64,000 bases of DNA. Source: an uncultured Sutterella sp. (GTDB lineage Bacteria > Pseudomonadota > Gammaproteobacteria > Burkholderiales > Burkholderiaceae_F). The position numbers and the translations under genes were made by a program. The stretch's first letter is position 1. Every line of letters starts with the position of its first letter. The notes below the pieces were generated by a model. That model was given only the letters and a program-made list of their open reading frames with translations, was not told the DNA's origin and searched no databases. The stretch spans positions 15,695 through 79,694 of the forward strand of contig CALEAW010000052.1 in the NCBI GenBank assembly GCA_937943605.1. Direction: 5' to 3'. Shown one piece after another: positions 8,394 through 18,278 of the stretch.

Positions 8394-9790
8394 GCCGCGG
8401 CCTCCGTTGATGGGTTGGCTGGCGTTGTGGTGTCATCGACATTGATAGGTTGAGGCTCGAGCGCTTTCTTTTGATTAAACGCGTCTTCGTTAAAAGCGGG
8501 ACCCGTGCGTTCAGTGCGACGTAGGCCAGCTAATTCACGCGCGCGTCGTTCTCGTCTCACGGTCTGTCGTGTTGCTTCGCGAGCGGCATGGGCTTCGCGC
8601 CCACTTTGCGCCAAACGTTCTAAAAGCATTGTCACGTCTTGGCGTAAACGAATGAAGTTCTGACGCTGTTTAGCGGCTTTTTCAATGCCGCTAGCTAACA
8701 TATGGGCGCAGTGCGTTTGATCGTTTTCAATCGCTAATGTGACACCTAATAAGGCCTGAAAGCGTTCATGCCACGTGACCGCATCAGCGCCTCGAATTGC
8801 GGGCGCATTTTGTCGTTTAGCTTCTTCTTCATAGGCCGTAATTAACCCAATTTCGGCCAAGGTTTTCATCCAAGCCGGGAGCTTTGAATCTTCTTTAAAG
8901 CCATGAGGGTCAACGCGACCGCATGCCGCAGTCATCGTAAAGCCGCCTAATCTCGGTTCAATGACCGCAGGCACCATTTCAATCGCGAGCAAAGCTCGTA
9001 ACCACCCGTGCGTATCGCAGACAAGCGGAATGCGCCACGCTTCAAAGGGATTGCTTTCGAGCTGACCACCCGTATAAAGCACGGCTATTTGCGGGTCATA
9101 GATCCAAGCGTCGGTGACAAGCTTCACGGTATAGGCATTCAATTTATCGATCACGACCAAGGGTCGGCGATGGCGCCAAACTTCACGCGCGCCGTTACCT
9201 AGCAACACGCAATGACCGATCGCGTCATGGACGCGCCCTGAGCGTTCAGCGGTCTGGGCATGTGCCCAACGTACGAGCCCAGCGGCTCGGGCTACGTCAC
9301 GCAAGACCAAATGACCATCTTGGCAAGCGTCCCAAGGAAGAGCATGGAATCGCCCCAAGAGCTTAGCGACAATTTCTGGGCACTTTTGACGTTCACGGCG
9401 TTCTCTTGTCGACATTGCTTTCGGTTGCTTGGCGACGGCACGGCTGAGCTTTTTAACCGAATGTTCAGAGACTTTTTCAACGCGTTCAAAAACGGCCTTG
9501 GCATCTAATAAGGTCATGCGTTCAATTGTTGAGACGATCTGTTCGTTCGAGAGGTTAGGTGTACGTTTAAGACCTATCGACGCTAAGGCCAAAAGGCCAG
9601 CTAACACGTTTTCAACAGTGGCGTGTCCCGTGAGTTTGAGGTGCTGTAAGCCAAAGTCCGTGAGCGTGCCAGCAGCCGAGACGTCTGGGTAGCTGCGAGC
9701 TCGGCGCTTCACGGCTGCGTCATAGTGCTGTTGACGGGCTTCGACCAAATGATTGCCCTTGGGTTGCAAAGAATGTGGAATATCAGTCAT
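8390..9790 (-). CDS. Unrecognised 466-residue protein inside the transfer operon
   Basis: I do not recognise this protein. It has no signal peptide or membrane segment, is rich in helices, and ends with a strongly basic coiled-coil-like stretch (about residues 385-440, many Arg/Glu/Ala) followed by an acidic/Thr tail. A central portion (RRPLVVIDKLNAYTVKLVTDAW) looks like a small alpha/beta domain. It sits between the TrbI-like gene and traU, two bases from the former and overlapping the latter by four bases, so it is expressed with the secretion machine. F and SXT-type operons have no equivalent known to me at this place. A cytoplasmic accessory or DNA/ATPase-interacting role is only a guess. 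Confidence 0.7.
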   Translation of the reverse strand: MTDIPHSLQPKGNHLVEARQQHYDAAVKRRARSYPDVSAAGTLTDFGLQHLKLTGHATVENVLAGLLALASIGLKRTPNLSNEQIVSTIERMTLLDAKAVFERVEKVSEHSVKKLSRAVAKQPKAMSTRERRERQKCPEIVAKLLGRFHALPWDACQDGHLVLRDVARAAGLVRWAHAQTAERSGRVHDAIGHCVLLGNGAREVWRHRRPLVVIDKLNAYTVKLVTDAWIYDPQIAVLYTGGQLESNPFEAWRIPLVCDTHGWLRALLAIEMVPAVIEPRLGGFTMTAACGRVDPHGFKEDSKLPAWMKTLAEIGLITAYEEEAKRQNAPAIRGADAVTWHERFQALLGVTLAIENDQTHCAHMLASGIEKAAKQRQNFIRLRQDVTMLLERLAQSGREAHAAREATRQTVRRERRARELAGLRRTERTGPAFNEDAFNQKKALEPQPINVDDTTTPANPSTEAAA

Positions 9791-9792
9791 GG

Positions 9793-12387
9793 TTACTTTT
9801 CAGGCGTCGTGAGTTGACCCAATGGAATACGACCAGACAAGCGGTCTGATTGGAGTTTTTCGGTGACGGGTTTGCCGTTTGGGCTCATGAGGCCATTCAA
9901 GGCTTCTTTGGCGGCAGCGGCGCTCACGCCAGTAAGACCCAATAAATCGATCACGTCGTCAGTCACATCCAACGTGCGACCGACGGCGTGATAGGTGCTC
10001 TCTGGGGTGGCTAACACCATTCTTTTGCTTATCACCGGAGCCCCCACACGGTTACTCACTTCAGTGATCGCTGCTCGCAGGAGCGCGTCGTCTAGCGGCA
10101 GTGTTTTACGAACGTTCGGCGTATCGTTTGCTAAACGGTCTAAAAGGACAGTGGGCAAATAAGCGCGATTGACCGTCGGACTCGTGCGACCAATGTCAAC
10201 CTTCTGCGTTTCTAATAACGACACCAACATCATCAAGTCACGGATTTCGTCATCCGCCACCAATGCTGTGACCGTCACAGGGGTATGACGCCACGTGAGC
10301 TCTGGCACCAACCAGTAACTCGTACTCACACTCGTTGCGGCAGCCACAATGGCGCAACCTAAGGCCACAAGGCTTGTGCGCAAAAGGGCGTCGAGCGCTC
10401 GCCAACGGTTTAACCAAAGATTCGCCTTATAGCGATATAAGTCGACTTTTTCACCCAAGGTCAAAGGCATCGTTTGAGCGGGCTTACCCGACACAGACAC
10501 CCAAGGGCGCATGTCTTTAGCGCCCGGAAAGCCACCGAGTGTTTCGTTGGCAGGTGTGACGACCGGGATCCGTTTACCTGGTTCTTTATCGCGATCTGGA
10601 CTCAGCAAACGATCGGTTTTTGATTCCCCAATCACTTGGTTTTCCCAAGCAACCATGGCTTCGGCATACTGTTGAGCCGCCGCCACGCGAGGATCAATCG
10701 TGGGTTGCGCCTCATCGCCCGCCGCAAAGTTGTAGACAGGCGGACGAATGGCCGTGGTGCGTTCTAAATGTTCATTGCAGGCGCGTACTGCGTCATTACG
10801 CCACAAGGGATTGACGCCCTCGGTGAGGTTACGTTGCTCTTTTGTTTTTAGAGGCGCAACGTCAGTTTTAGCGTCACGCTTTTGAATAAGCTGATGGGTC
10901 TCCAACTGATCAATCGCGTCCTCGGGGATGCCGCTTTCACGGCACATGGCTTTGAGGCCACGCTTTGAGAGGCGTGCTTCGAGTTCGTCGCGCTTCACTA
11001 ACCGTTCTGCATGACGACGGTCTAAGGTCGCTTTGGCCACTGCTTGGGCGGCAATGCGTTCTTCTTCAAGGTCAACGGTTTTAGGCAGCACGGGTTCTGG
11101 GTCTTTGATCTGCCCCTTAACGGGCGCACGGCGACCCGTGAGTGTGACGGTGTCGTGGTAACGGCGTTCATCGTTGGTGTCACTCGTGTCATCGGCATCG
11201 GCGACAAAGGGCTCATCGCTTTCGTCGTCACTTTCATCATCATTAGTGTTGAGGACAATCGTCTTTGGCGTCGTCGTCGCTTGAGGACATGCCGAGCTTA
11301 CGGCCACGTTTGGGGTCGTGGTCGTTTGGTTCGATGGCTTTGTGTCTTTTTGCGCTGCCGCTTCTTCGTCATCAATCGGAAGCATCCCGTCGTCCGCTAA
11401 GAAGGCAAGTGTTTGACCTTCTTGAGGGACGTCTTCAGGCTTGATCGGTTGATCGACCTTTTTGAGACTTTTAGCGATTGGGGTGTCTGAGTTGACTTCA
11501 GTTGTCTCGGTAGACGTCGTATTGGCTTTAGCCACTGCATCGTCAATGCCAGAGGGGGCGACGTTGATCAAGGTCGCTAAGAGCCCTGTGTCTGTCGAAG
11601 ACGCCTCTTTGGCATCAGCCTTTTCAACGTTGTCTGCCGTCTTGCCTGTTGTCGTCTTCGGTTGAGTCGGCTTTTTGGCCTTAGCGGTCGTAGACGTGCT
11701 ACCTACCTTTTTGGCAGGGGCTTTCTTGGCAGCTGTGGTTTTGGCAGTAGGCTTCGTCTGAGCGGCTTCAGTCGTATTGGCCGTAGGTTCAGCTGGCTCT
11801 TCAGTCACAGTTGCTTTTTGTTGAGACGCAACATGGCTCGCGGCCTTTTGTGTGGTCGCGGTCGTCTTTTTCGGGGTGGCCTTGGTCGTCTTTGCTGGGG
11901 CTTTCGTGGTTGCCTTCTTCGTTGCAGACTTCTTGGGCGCTTTGACCGTTACTTCGGGCATCGGGCGCACCGTCGTAATGGGCAGCAAGCCGGACGATTC
12001 GCCATTCGCTTGTGTCCAAGGGGCCGGGTTTTCGGAGGTCGGCGTATCGGTTTCGGGGACAGGTTGACCGGCATGGGCTTTAGAGAGCTTTTCGTCAAGC
12101 TTCGCGTCCATTTCTTTGGCAGTCAGTGCCTTTTTGGTGGTCGTGGCTAAGCGCGCAGATCCCAAAGCGCTCGCAAGCGTGTGTTTCTCTGCTTTTTCAG
12201 TTTTGGTAGTAGGCGTCGTCGTGTCTTTGGCTTCAACTGGTTTGGTTGAAGTTTCAGTGGTAGACGTAGACGCCGTCTTTGCCTTCGTGGCACTTGTGCG
12301 CTTAGGTTTGGCCTTGGGCTTTGCTGCCGCCTTAGCCGTTTTGGCTTCAGGTTTTGTGGTCACTGGGGTTACTTGAGGTTCAGTCAT
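9793..12387 (-). CDS. Very long TrbI-like inner-membrane protein with Lys/Ala/Thr-rich cytoplasmic tail
   Basis: The carboxy-terminal 190 residues have the layout of F-type TrbI: one transmembrane helix (SLVALGCAIVAAATSV, about residues 675-695 of the 864-residue form) followed by a periplasmic helical domain with an APVISKRMVLATPES segment comparable to the HAVILVSPAVV block of TrbI. The gene also occupies the trbI position next to traC. TrbI is normally only about 130 residues. Here roughly 400 N-terminal residues are low-complexity Lys/Ala/Thr/Pro (KKAPAKKVGSTSTTAKAKK), like histone-H1-type tails, followed by a charged helical domain. The ATG at 12387 overlaps the traC stop by eight bases and is preferred to the upstream TTG/ATG. 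Confidence 0.6.
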   Translation of the reverse strand: MTEPQVTPVTTKPEAKTAKAAAKPKAKPKRTSATKAKTASTSTTETSTKPVEAKDTTTPTTKTEKAEKHTLASALGSARLATTTKKALTAKEMDAKLDEKLSKAHAGQPVPETDTPTSENPAPWTQANGESSGLLPITTVRPMPEVTVKAPKKSATKKATTKAPAKTTKATPKKTTATTQKAASHVASQQKATVTEEPAEPTANTTEAAQTKPTAKTTAAKKAPAKKVGSTSTTAKAKKPTQPKTTTGKTADNVEKADAKEASSTDTGLLATLINVAPSGIDDAVAKANTTSTETTEVNSDTPIAKSLKKVDQPIKPEDVPQEGQTLAFLADDGMLPIDDEEAAAQKDTKPSNQTTTTPNVAVSSACPQATTTPKTIVLNTNDDESDDESDEPFVADADDTSDTNDERRYHDTVTLTGRRAPVKGQIKDPEPVLPKTVDLEEERIAAQAVAKATLDRRHAERLVKRDELEARLSKRGLKAMCRESGIPEDAIDQLETHQLIQKRDAKTDVAPLKTKEQRNLTEGVNPLWRNDAVRACNEHLERTTAIRPPVYNFAAGDEAQPTIDPRVAAAQQYAEAMVAWENQVIGESKTDRLLSPDRDKEPGKRIPVVTPANETLGGFPGAKDMRPWVSVSGKPAQTMPLTLGEKVDLYRYKANLWLNRWRALDALLRTSLVALGCAIVAAATSVSTSYWLVPELTWRHTPVTVTALVADDEIRDLMMLVSLLETQKVDIGRTSPTVNRAYLPTVLLDRLANDTPNVRKTLPLDDALLRAAITEVSNRVGAPVISKRMVLATPESTYHAVGRTLDVTDDVIDLLGLTGVSAAAAKEALNGLMSPNGKPVTEKLQSDRLSGRIPLGQLTTPEK

Positions 12388-15046
12388 TTTCTTTTTGTGT
12401 GAGTCGGGTGAGGGCATCAATGGCTTCTTTACTTGGGGTCATGAATCCGAGCGCGACGGCTTGAACGGCAGTGGTCATCGTGGCGCCAGCCTCTCGCCAG
12501 GTATTTACGGCAGTCACTTCAGCGGGTAACGACGAAAAGAGCACTTGACTAAAGCGGTCAAGCACGAGTCGGCCAATCGCAGGGGGCGCGTCGCCCACTT
12601 TGACAATCATTTCGCTCCAAGCACCACGAACGGTGGTGAGACTTCCGAGTGCGGCTCTAAACCAGGGGTCAGTCGTCATCAAGCCTTGGCTCTCGAGAGC
12701 TGAAAGGACTTCACCGTCTTGACGTAGCGTTAAGCGTGTATCGGCACACTGCCACGCGGCTTGGGCGGTTTCTGACTTAAAGAAGTCGGCAAGGCTTTGT
12801 GTGGCAACGACAAACCCACCTTTATGTTTTCGGGCACGTCTAAAGCCACTTGCAATAAACTTGCCGCTGTGACCCGATCCCATTAAGTCCCAGGCTTCGT
12901 CAATCAAAACGAGCTTGACGGTCGAGCGGTCTCGCGCCATGGTTTTTTCAATCCAAAGCATCAAAGTCATCAAAACGGCTTGACGTAACGCGGGGTGGGC
13001 GCTCAAGCCTTCTAACTCGAGCACCGTAAATCGGTTCGTAAAGTTCACCGGTCGCCCCGAGCCATCAAACCAACGCGAAAGCGGCCCATGTAAATAGGGC
13101 TCCAACTGCATACGCAGGTCGTCTAATCGACGGTCAGTTACGGCCAACGTTGCAATCGCATGGTCTAAGTCCGCTAAAGTTGCAAGACGCCCTTGACGCT
13201 CGGCTGTAATGGCAGCGGACGCGACGGTATTGATTAAGACCGAACGTTCTAAGTCCGGCAACGGGCGCCCTGGGGACACCAATTCACCCAAAATCGCGAC
13301 CACGCTTTCGATGCCTTCGTTACGGTCGTCTCCTGACAAGGCATTCAAAATGGCAAAGGGGTTCAAGTCCCAGATGTGGTCTTTGTCAAAGACTAAAAAT
13401 TCGCCATCTAAGACGCCTGCCATCTTTTCGTAACTACGGCCAACGTCAATGATCCAAACTAAGCCCCCTTGCGCTAAGGTCGAAAAGGCCAATTGGTTCA
13501 TGACGACCGACTTACCCGAACCCGGTTTACCGACGATCGTCATCGAGTAGTTGCCACTTTGGTTGGCAAAAGGATCGACGTGCATGACTTGTCCGCGTCG
13601 CCCGATGAGGGTTAATAAGGGCGTACGGCGGTGACGGTCGTCTCGAGCGCCAGTCCCTTGCCATTCGGTCATGATCGGTGACCCATAGAGGCCCGTCGCC
13701 AAAGTGCGTCGCTGCAGTCGGCAGGCTTGCTTTAAGTCTTGCGCCATCAAGGGGCCAGCCGCCATGGGTAAACTCGCCAACAATGTCTGGGCATGTAGGC
13801 ACGTCGTGCGACGCATTTCTACACCCACCTTACGAGCAATGGTTTGTGCGGCATGCACGGCTTCGGCTTCGTTTCCAGCAGGTGCCAAAAGAACCATTTG
13901 GTGTGACACACGCGCTAAGCCGCCTTCGGTTTGAAAGCTTTTAACGGCAATCGTCCACTGCTGCGCTTTTTCGGGGTACCACGGTGACAACTGCGAAATT
14001 GGAGTCTTAGACATCTGCATCGCACGCATACGGTGGCCTTCAGCTTTGACACGTTCACTTGCGCTATCTAATAAGCTGATGATTGAGGTCATCAAAAAAG
14101 GGCAGGGGATTTGACTGCCGCCACGCGTTGATTCACCTAAAAGGCCCGTTGTGGTCAACAAAGACCACTTACGTTCTGGATACGACTCCACCGTCAAGCC
14201 CACAGCATGTACGCTATTGTCTTCATGGGTTTCGCCACGCACGTGTGACGAATCACTGAAGCGCACATGGTGCTTCGTGACCGTGACTTCAGTATCTGCA
14301 CGCATGATTTGGGCTGACGGCGCTTCAAACAAATTGGCGGCTGGGCGCACAAACTGTTGCGCACGCACGCTTTGCGGGTTCAAGAGTTCAGCCGCAGTAC
14401 CCACTAAAGTATGCGCATCCCAGTGACCCATAAAAAGCCCGGATTGCTCTAGCACAGCCGTGATCGCGCGACGTGCCGTTAAGGTTGCTTCGCGAAGCTT
14501 TTCGTCCATGGGGTTGGCGCCAGGCATGACTACCGACAACCACACACGCCAATGACGAATCACAACAGGAGCACCCGGTGTAATCTGGTGACGTGCGCCT
14601 CGATTCAAATTCGCCATGGCGCTCTTAATCGCCGCATGCATGAGGCTGCGCGCATTGTCGGTCAAGGGCGTAAAAGCATCAGGCTGATGGGCGTCTGGCA
14701 TCATGAGTTCTGTGAGTCCTTCAATCGCCGGTGACGCATAGGCCGTGATCGCAACCGTGGCATTAGGAGGGAGCGCCGTTGTGATGCCCAGTAAAGACTT
14801 TTCCATTTCGTCAGTGACGCCTGTTTGCGGAAAGATTTCGATCGTGAAACCTAAACCTTCAGCTTCTTCTGGGCGCTTCCCTTTTAAGATGAAAAGGCCA
14901 TCGTCCGTGACAGATTCCCACGGCAAAAAGCTACTCAACCGATCAACCTTGGCAACGTCGCCATGCCTAAAGCCAGGCATTCCGCTTTCAACCGTCAAGT
15001 TAGACCTGGTACTAAAAAACGCCTTCAAATGTTTGAGGACAATCAT
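12380..15046 (-). CDS. traC: Type IV secretion ATPase TraC (VirB4 family)
   Basis: The cytoplasmic ATPase that powers pilus assembly, of normal length (888 residues). It shows a TraC amino-terminal domain, then a RecA-like ATPase core with Walker A GKPGSGKS (about residue 505), followed by GLVWIIDVGRSYEKM, and Walker B KLVLIDEAWDLMGS (about residue 715) with the downstream RKHKGGFVVATQSLADF motif of VirB4-type proteins. It is translationally coupled to traV (one-base overlap) and to the TrbI-like gene. All catalytic motifs appear intact. Confidence 0.95.
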   Translation of the reverse strand: MIVLKHLKAFFSTRSNLTVESGMPGFRHGDVAKVDRLSSFLPWESVTDDGLFILKGKRPEEAEGLGFTIEIFPQTGVTDEMEKSLLGITTALPPNATVAITAYASPAIEGLTELMMPDAHQPDAFTPLTDNARSLMHAAIKSAMANLNRGARHQITPGAPVVIRHWRVWLSVVMPGANPMDEKLREATLTARRAITAVLEQSGLFMGHWDAHTLVGTAAELLNPQSVRAQQFVRPAANLFEAPSAQIMRADTEVTVTKHHVRFSDSSHVRGETHEDNSVHAVGLTVESYPERKWSLLTTTGLLGESTRGGSQIPCPFLMTSIISLLDSASERVKAEGHRMRAMQMSKTPISQLSPWYPEKAQQWTIAVKSFQTEGGLARVSHQMVLLAPAGNEAEAVHAAQTIARKVGVEMRRTTCLHAQTLLASLPMAAGPLMAQDLKQACRLQRRTLATGLYGSPIMTEWQGTGARDDRHRRTPLLTLIGRRGQVMHVDPFANQSGNYSMTIVGKPGSGKSVVMNQLAFSTLAQGGLVWIIDVGRSYEKMAGVLDGEFLVFDKDHIWDLNPFAILNALSGDDRNEGIESVVAILGELVSPGRPLPDLERSVLINTVASAAITAERQGRLATLADLDHAIATLAVTDRRLDDLRMQLEPYLHGPLSRWFDGSGRPVNFTNRFTVLELEGLSAHPALRQAVLMTLMLWIEKTMARDRSTVKLVLIDEAWDLMGSGHSGKFIASGFRRARKHKGGFVVATQSLADFFKSETAQAAWQCADTRLTLRQDGEVLSALESQGLMTTDPWFRAALGSLTTVRGAWSEMIVKVGDAPPAIGRLVLDRFSQVLFSSLPAEVTAVNTWREAGATMTTAVQAVALGFMTPSKEAIDALTRLTQKEND

Positions 15047-15978
15047 TAGTGACTCCCGCCATTTGTCACTTGAGAGACCACACGACCGTGTTCAGTGGCT
15101 GCGACAACGCCTAAACGATCAGTCGGTTCTGTAGTGTCGTCAGGTAACTCGTCGACGCTATCGTCATCAGACAAGGATTTGGTTTCTTCAAAGCGCTTTT
15201 CAATAAAGTCAGTCCCTTCTAAAGCCTTACGTTTGGCCGTTTGAAAGGCGCGTGCGCCTTGGCCGTAGGCTTGAGGGTTGTTGTCGGTTGAGGCTTGAGC
15301 GTCGTCAACTAAAGGACGACGTTCAATCGCTGTGTAAGGGAGTTGCACCACGGCTCGACGGGTGTCGGCTAAATCCGCTCGACGGCGTGCAGAAGCCCAA
15401 CGCGCATCAAAGGCGCGCGCATGAATCTTTTCGCCTTCATGAAAGTCGCCTTCGTCATCGGTCCAAGGGGCCATCCAAATCGTGACGATGACTTCAGGGA
15501 CGCGAGCAGGTGTGTGCGACATCGGACGTAAGACCGGACGCGCCTTTTGTTTTGGTTTTGTTACCCCTAACGGTGTCGTTTCGACGGTAGGTTGTTGGGC
15601 TGTTTGATGGGCTACTTGATCAGGGGTTTTGTCTGTCGCATGGATAGCCCTGGCTTCGGTGGGAACGGCTTCTGCTGGCACCGGATTGCCATCGGTCGTT
15701 GAGACAGCCGACGCTAAGGGCGGGTTTGTGGTAGGTGTGTTCGATGACGAAACTTCAATCGCACGATCTTTTTCTTGGTGGTCGGGCGTACGACGTAAGA
15801 TGGAATCTTGATAAGTATCAGACAAAGAACGGCACTGAACGCCCGGGCGCATCGGGCACGAAAAATCGTCATTGGCGTTAAGGCCAGTGAGCGAACCGCA
15901 ACCCGTGAGTAAGACTGAAGACGAAACAAGCGACGCGAGCGTCAAGGTTTTTTTGAGTGGCAACGTAGAGAAGAACAT
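15046..15978 (-). CDS. traV: Conjugative transfer outer-membrane lipoprotein TraV
   Basis: A lipoprotein with a clear lipobox (SVLLTGCGSL, Cys at about residue 27) followed by the TraV motif DDFSCPMRPGVQCRSLSDTY, whose two cysteines are typical of the family. TraV anchors the TraK secretin-like ring to the outer membrane and contacts TraB. The remaining sequence is a Pro/Thr/Ala-rich linker and a conserved segment around PEVIVTIWMAPWTDDEGDFHEG, a motif also seen at the TraV C terminus. At 310 residues it is longer than F TraV (about 170), because of extended low-complexity linkers. Confidence 0.9.
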   Translation of the reverse strand: MFFSTLPLKKTLTLASLVSSSVLLTGCGSLTGLNANDDFSCPMRPGVQCRSLSDTYQDSILRRTPDHQEKDRAIEVSSSNTPTTNPPLASAVSTTDGNPVPAEAVPTEARAIHATDKTPDQVAHQTAQQPTVETTPLGVTKPKQKARPVLRPMSHTPARVPEVIVTIWMAPWTDDEGDFHEGEKIHARAFDARWASARRRADLADTRRAVVQLPYTAIERRPLVDDAQASTDNNPQAYGQGARAFQTAKRKALEGTDFIEKRFEETKSLSDDDSVDELPDDTTEPTDRLGVVAATEHGRVVSQVTNGGSH

Positions 15979-16009
15979 AGGTCAAAAAATGGGGTTAAAC
16001 GACTTAGGT

Positions 16010-17386
16010 TTAAGAATTTGGTTTCGTTGGGCTAAGCAAAACGCCTTGGCTCAAAACGATGTCAACAGGTCGGCCAGCATCCACTTCGAGGACTGGGAAG
16101 ATTCGGTCAGCGAGCTTCAGGTAGTAGTCCGTGATGCGGTCCATAGCATCGGCCATGCCTTCACCGAGACCTGAGGCCCAGGCATTGGTGTACCGTTTGC
16201 TCTGTGTGCCCGTAATGCTTGTCGTGATTTCTTCGTTTGATCGACTCACGGCATTACAGATCCCAGACAACAAGCCCACTGATAACGCAGACGCGATCGC
16301 CTGACCGCTGCGGGTGACGAGCTTGCCGCGCACACCCACCTTGCCGTCTTCACCCACGGCATACCCCGTGACACGAACGTCTAAGGTTTCACCGCGTTTG
16401 CCCACACAACTCAAACGATCTAAACGGATAAAGACGCGTTCACTGCTAAGGTCACCCGTTGCTGAAGCGGTCACGTGGCAACTCGTGACTTGGCTACGCC
16501 ATTCGTTAGGCAAGATCGCTTTGTTTTCAAGGCGAATGACCATTGGCAAGGGTTGCGACGCGGCGCCCGCGCCAGTGGCTGCATAAACCCCCGTCAATAA
16601 GCGACCACGCACGAATGAGCCAGCAGGCAAGTAGTCGGACACGGTGGTTCCTGCAGCGCGGTTCATTGATAACGGTGTGTCGGGCTTCAAATAGGGCGAC
16701 GGTCCCACGCGTGGTTTCGAAGGCTCTTCGATTTGACTTTTTGAAGGCCCCTCCATCGTGACGAGCGTCAAGCGACCTGACGACGCTGTGCCTGACGATG
16801 CAAGTTGTCGTGCACCAGCAGGTACCGATGGCGTTTGGCTGGTATCGACCATCGGCTGACCTTGGTGCTCTGGCCACGGGCTAATCACGGGGCCTGGGGT
16901 CTTAGAGCCAAAACGCTTTGTGACGTCCTGAATGTAAGCGGCATCGGCTTGACTCTTTAAGAGTCTTGCAATTCGGGCTTCGGTTTCTTCAGGTGTTTCG
17001 CCAGGACGAGGCATGAGTCCTGCACGGCCTGCCATTGTTTTGAGGTCAATCATCGTGCGCGTTTGTTCGGTGATCGTTTTTTCTTGTTCTGCGATCGTTG
17101 CACGAAGTTTGGCTTCACGTTCAACAGCGTCCTGTCGCACTTTTTCAATGTCTTTGGACATCGCTAAAAAGCGGGCGTCGTAGCGCGCAATCAAAGCATC
17201 TCGATCGGCACTCTCTGGACGAATCGAAAAGGTCGTTGTGTCAGAGACGCGTTTCTTCGGGGTCTTTGGTTCACTCACGACCACAGCGGAGACAGCAAAC
17301 ACTGCTAAGGCACCAAGAATGGCCAAAGCAATGACTTTTTGCTTACGTGCGATTTTTTCGTTTTGGCTTGGCGCTTGATCAGTCAC
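16010..17386 (-). CDS. traB: Conjugative transfer scaffold protein TraB (VirB10 family)
   Basis: Inner-membrane-anchored protein that spans the periplasm and links the TraK/TraV outer ring to the cytoplasmic ATPase. It has one amino-terminal membrane helix (VIALAILGALAVFAVSAVVV), a long coiled coil (about residues 75-130), a Pro/Ser linker, and a VirB10-like beta-barrel domain with LPAGSFVRGRLLTGVYA, SCHVTASATGDLSSERVFIRLDRLSCVG and VTGYAVGEDGKVGVRGKLV. The start is GTG at 17386, inside an 8-base overlap with traK, which is how several genes of this operon are joined. Confidence 0.95.
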   Translation of the reverse strand: MTDQAPSQNEKIARKQKVIALAILGALAVFAVSAVVVSEPKTPKKRVSDTTTFSIRPESADRDALIARYDARFLAMSKDIEKVRQDAVEREAKLRATIAEQEKTITEQTRTMIDLKTMAGRAGLMPRPGETPEETEARIARLLKSQADAAYIQDVTKRFGSKTPGPVISPWPEHQGQPMVDTSQTPSVPAGARQLASSGTASSGRLTLVTMEGPSKSQIEEPSKPRVGPSPYLKPDTPLSMNRAAGTTVSDYLPAGSFVRGRLLTGVYAATGAGAASQPLPMVIRLENKAILPNEWRSQVTSCHVTASATGDLSSERVFIRLDRLSCVGKRGETLDVRVTGYAVGEDGKVGVRGKLVTRSGQAIASALSVGLLSGICNAVSRSNEEITTSITGTQSKRYTNAWASGLGEGMADAMDRITDYYLKLADRIFPVLEVDAGRPVDIVLSQGVLLSPTKPNS

Positions 17387-18191
17387 GGGCGGCCTCCACC
17401 AATATCAACGTTGTGCTCATGCCTGGGAGCAACTGAGTTTGCGTGGTCGCCACGGCCCACAGGTCACCTGACGTCAAGGCTTGCGGATCGATTTCTATGG
17501 GGAGGACCGTCCCATTACGGACTGTGACTTCAATCGCTTCAGCGTCACGACTACGCCAAATACCGTCAAAACGAACGTTCAAAGGCGCTAACTGACGGAT
17601 AGCGCGCTCGGCCGCGGGGCCAGGGATCGTCATGCTCGTACGCACGGCTTCGTCATTGGTTTCATGACGAAGGATCAAGGTAACAAAGCGCTTTACTTCA
17701 GCCGAAAAGCCTTCAGCACGCAAAGGACGAGCGGGTGTCGCGACCCCTGCGGCAGCGGTCGGGGTTTCGTCGCCTTGTTTTTCTAAGATGATCGTTCGGG
17801 GTTTAGCATCAGGTTCAAAGGTCAAATGAAGGGCTGCCGTTTCGCCCGAGCGGCACGTCACATATACCATCGCCGTGCCTTCGATCTTCGGCAGGATGTA
17901 AAGCATGCCTGTTTGACTATCGGTCTGAATGTCGACCAAGGCACGATCAAAGACCGCGGTTTTAATCGGGTCATTAGGGATCGCGACCATCGTAGTGCCT
18001 GTCGAGGGCAACACAAATTCGAGCGGACGGTCACTCTTTCGAGCGACAAAGGTTGCGGCATCAGCTTCACGATATGCGAATGCGATCGGGAACAAAACAG
18101 CAAAGGCAAGCGCGATTTGTAAGATGTTAGGGAGTTGGTTGCGGATTTTTAGGACAAAAGCCCGCTTGCTCCACGGATGAAACTTGAACAT
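17379..18191 (-). CDS. traK: Conjugative transfer secretin-like protein TraK
   Basis: Periplasmic ring protein (VirB9/secretin-N-like) of the outer-membrane core complex. A signal peptide is followed by a beta-rich domain with VLPSTGTTMVAIPNDPIKTAVFD and GMLYILPKIEGTAMVYVTCRSGE, the recognisable TraK pattern. The track-length frame begins with a TTG at 18203; the first ATG, at 18191, gives a basic amino terminus before the hydrophobic core and is preferred, although no ribosome site is evident. It is the usual neighbour of traB and traE. Confidence 0.9.
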   Translation of the reverse strand: MFKFHPWSKRAFVLKIRNQLPNILQIALAFAVLFPIAFAYREADAATFVARKSDRPLEFVLPSTGTTMVAIPNDPIKTAVFDRALVDIQTDSQTGMLYILPKIEGTAMVYVTCRSGETAALHLTFEPDAKPRTIILEKQGDETPTAAAGVATPARPLRAEGFSAEVKRFVTLILRHETNDEAVRTSMTIPGPAAERAIRQLAPLNVRFDGIWRSRDAEAIEVTVRNGTVLPIEIDPQALTSGDLWAVATTQTQLLPGMSTTLILVEAARD

Positions 18192-18278
18192 CTGGAGAAA
18201 CAAAAATTCAAAAAGGTGTAAAGGAAGTGGGTTTGAGATGAGCGTTTAGTGCTCGACAATCAAACCAAAGAACGGTCG

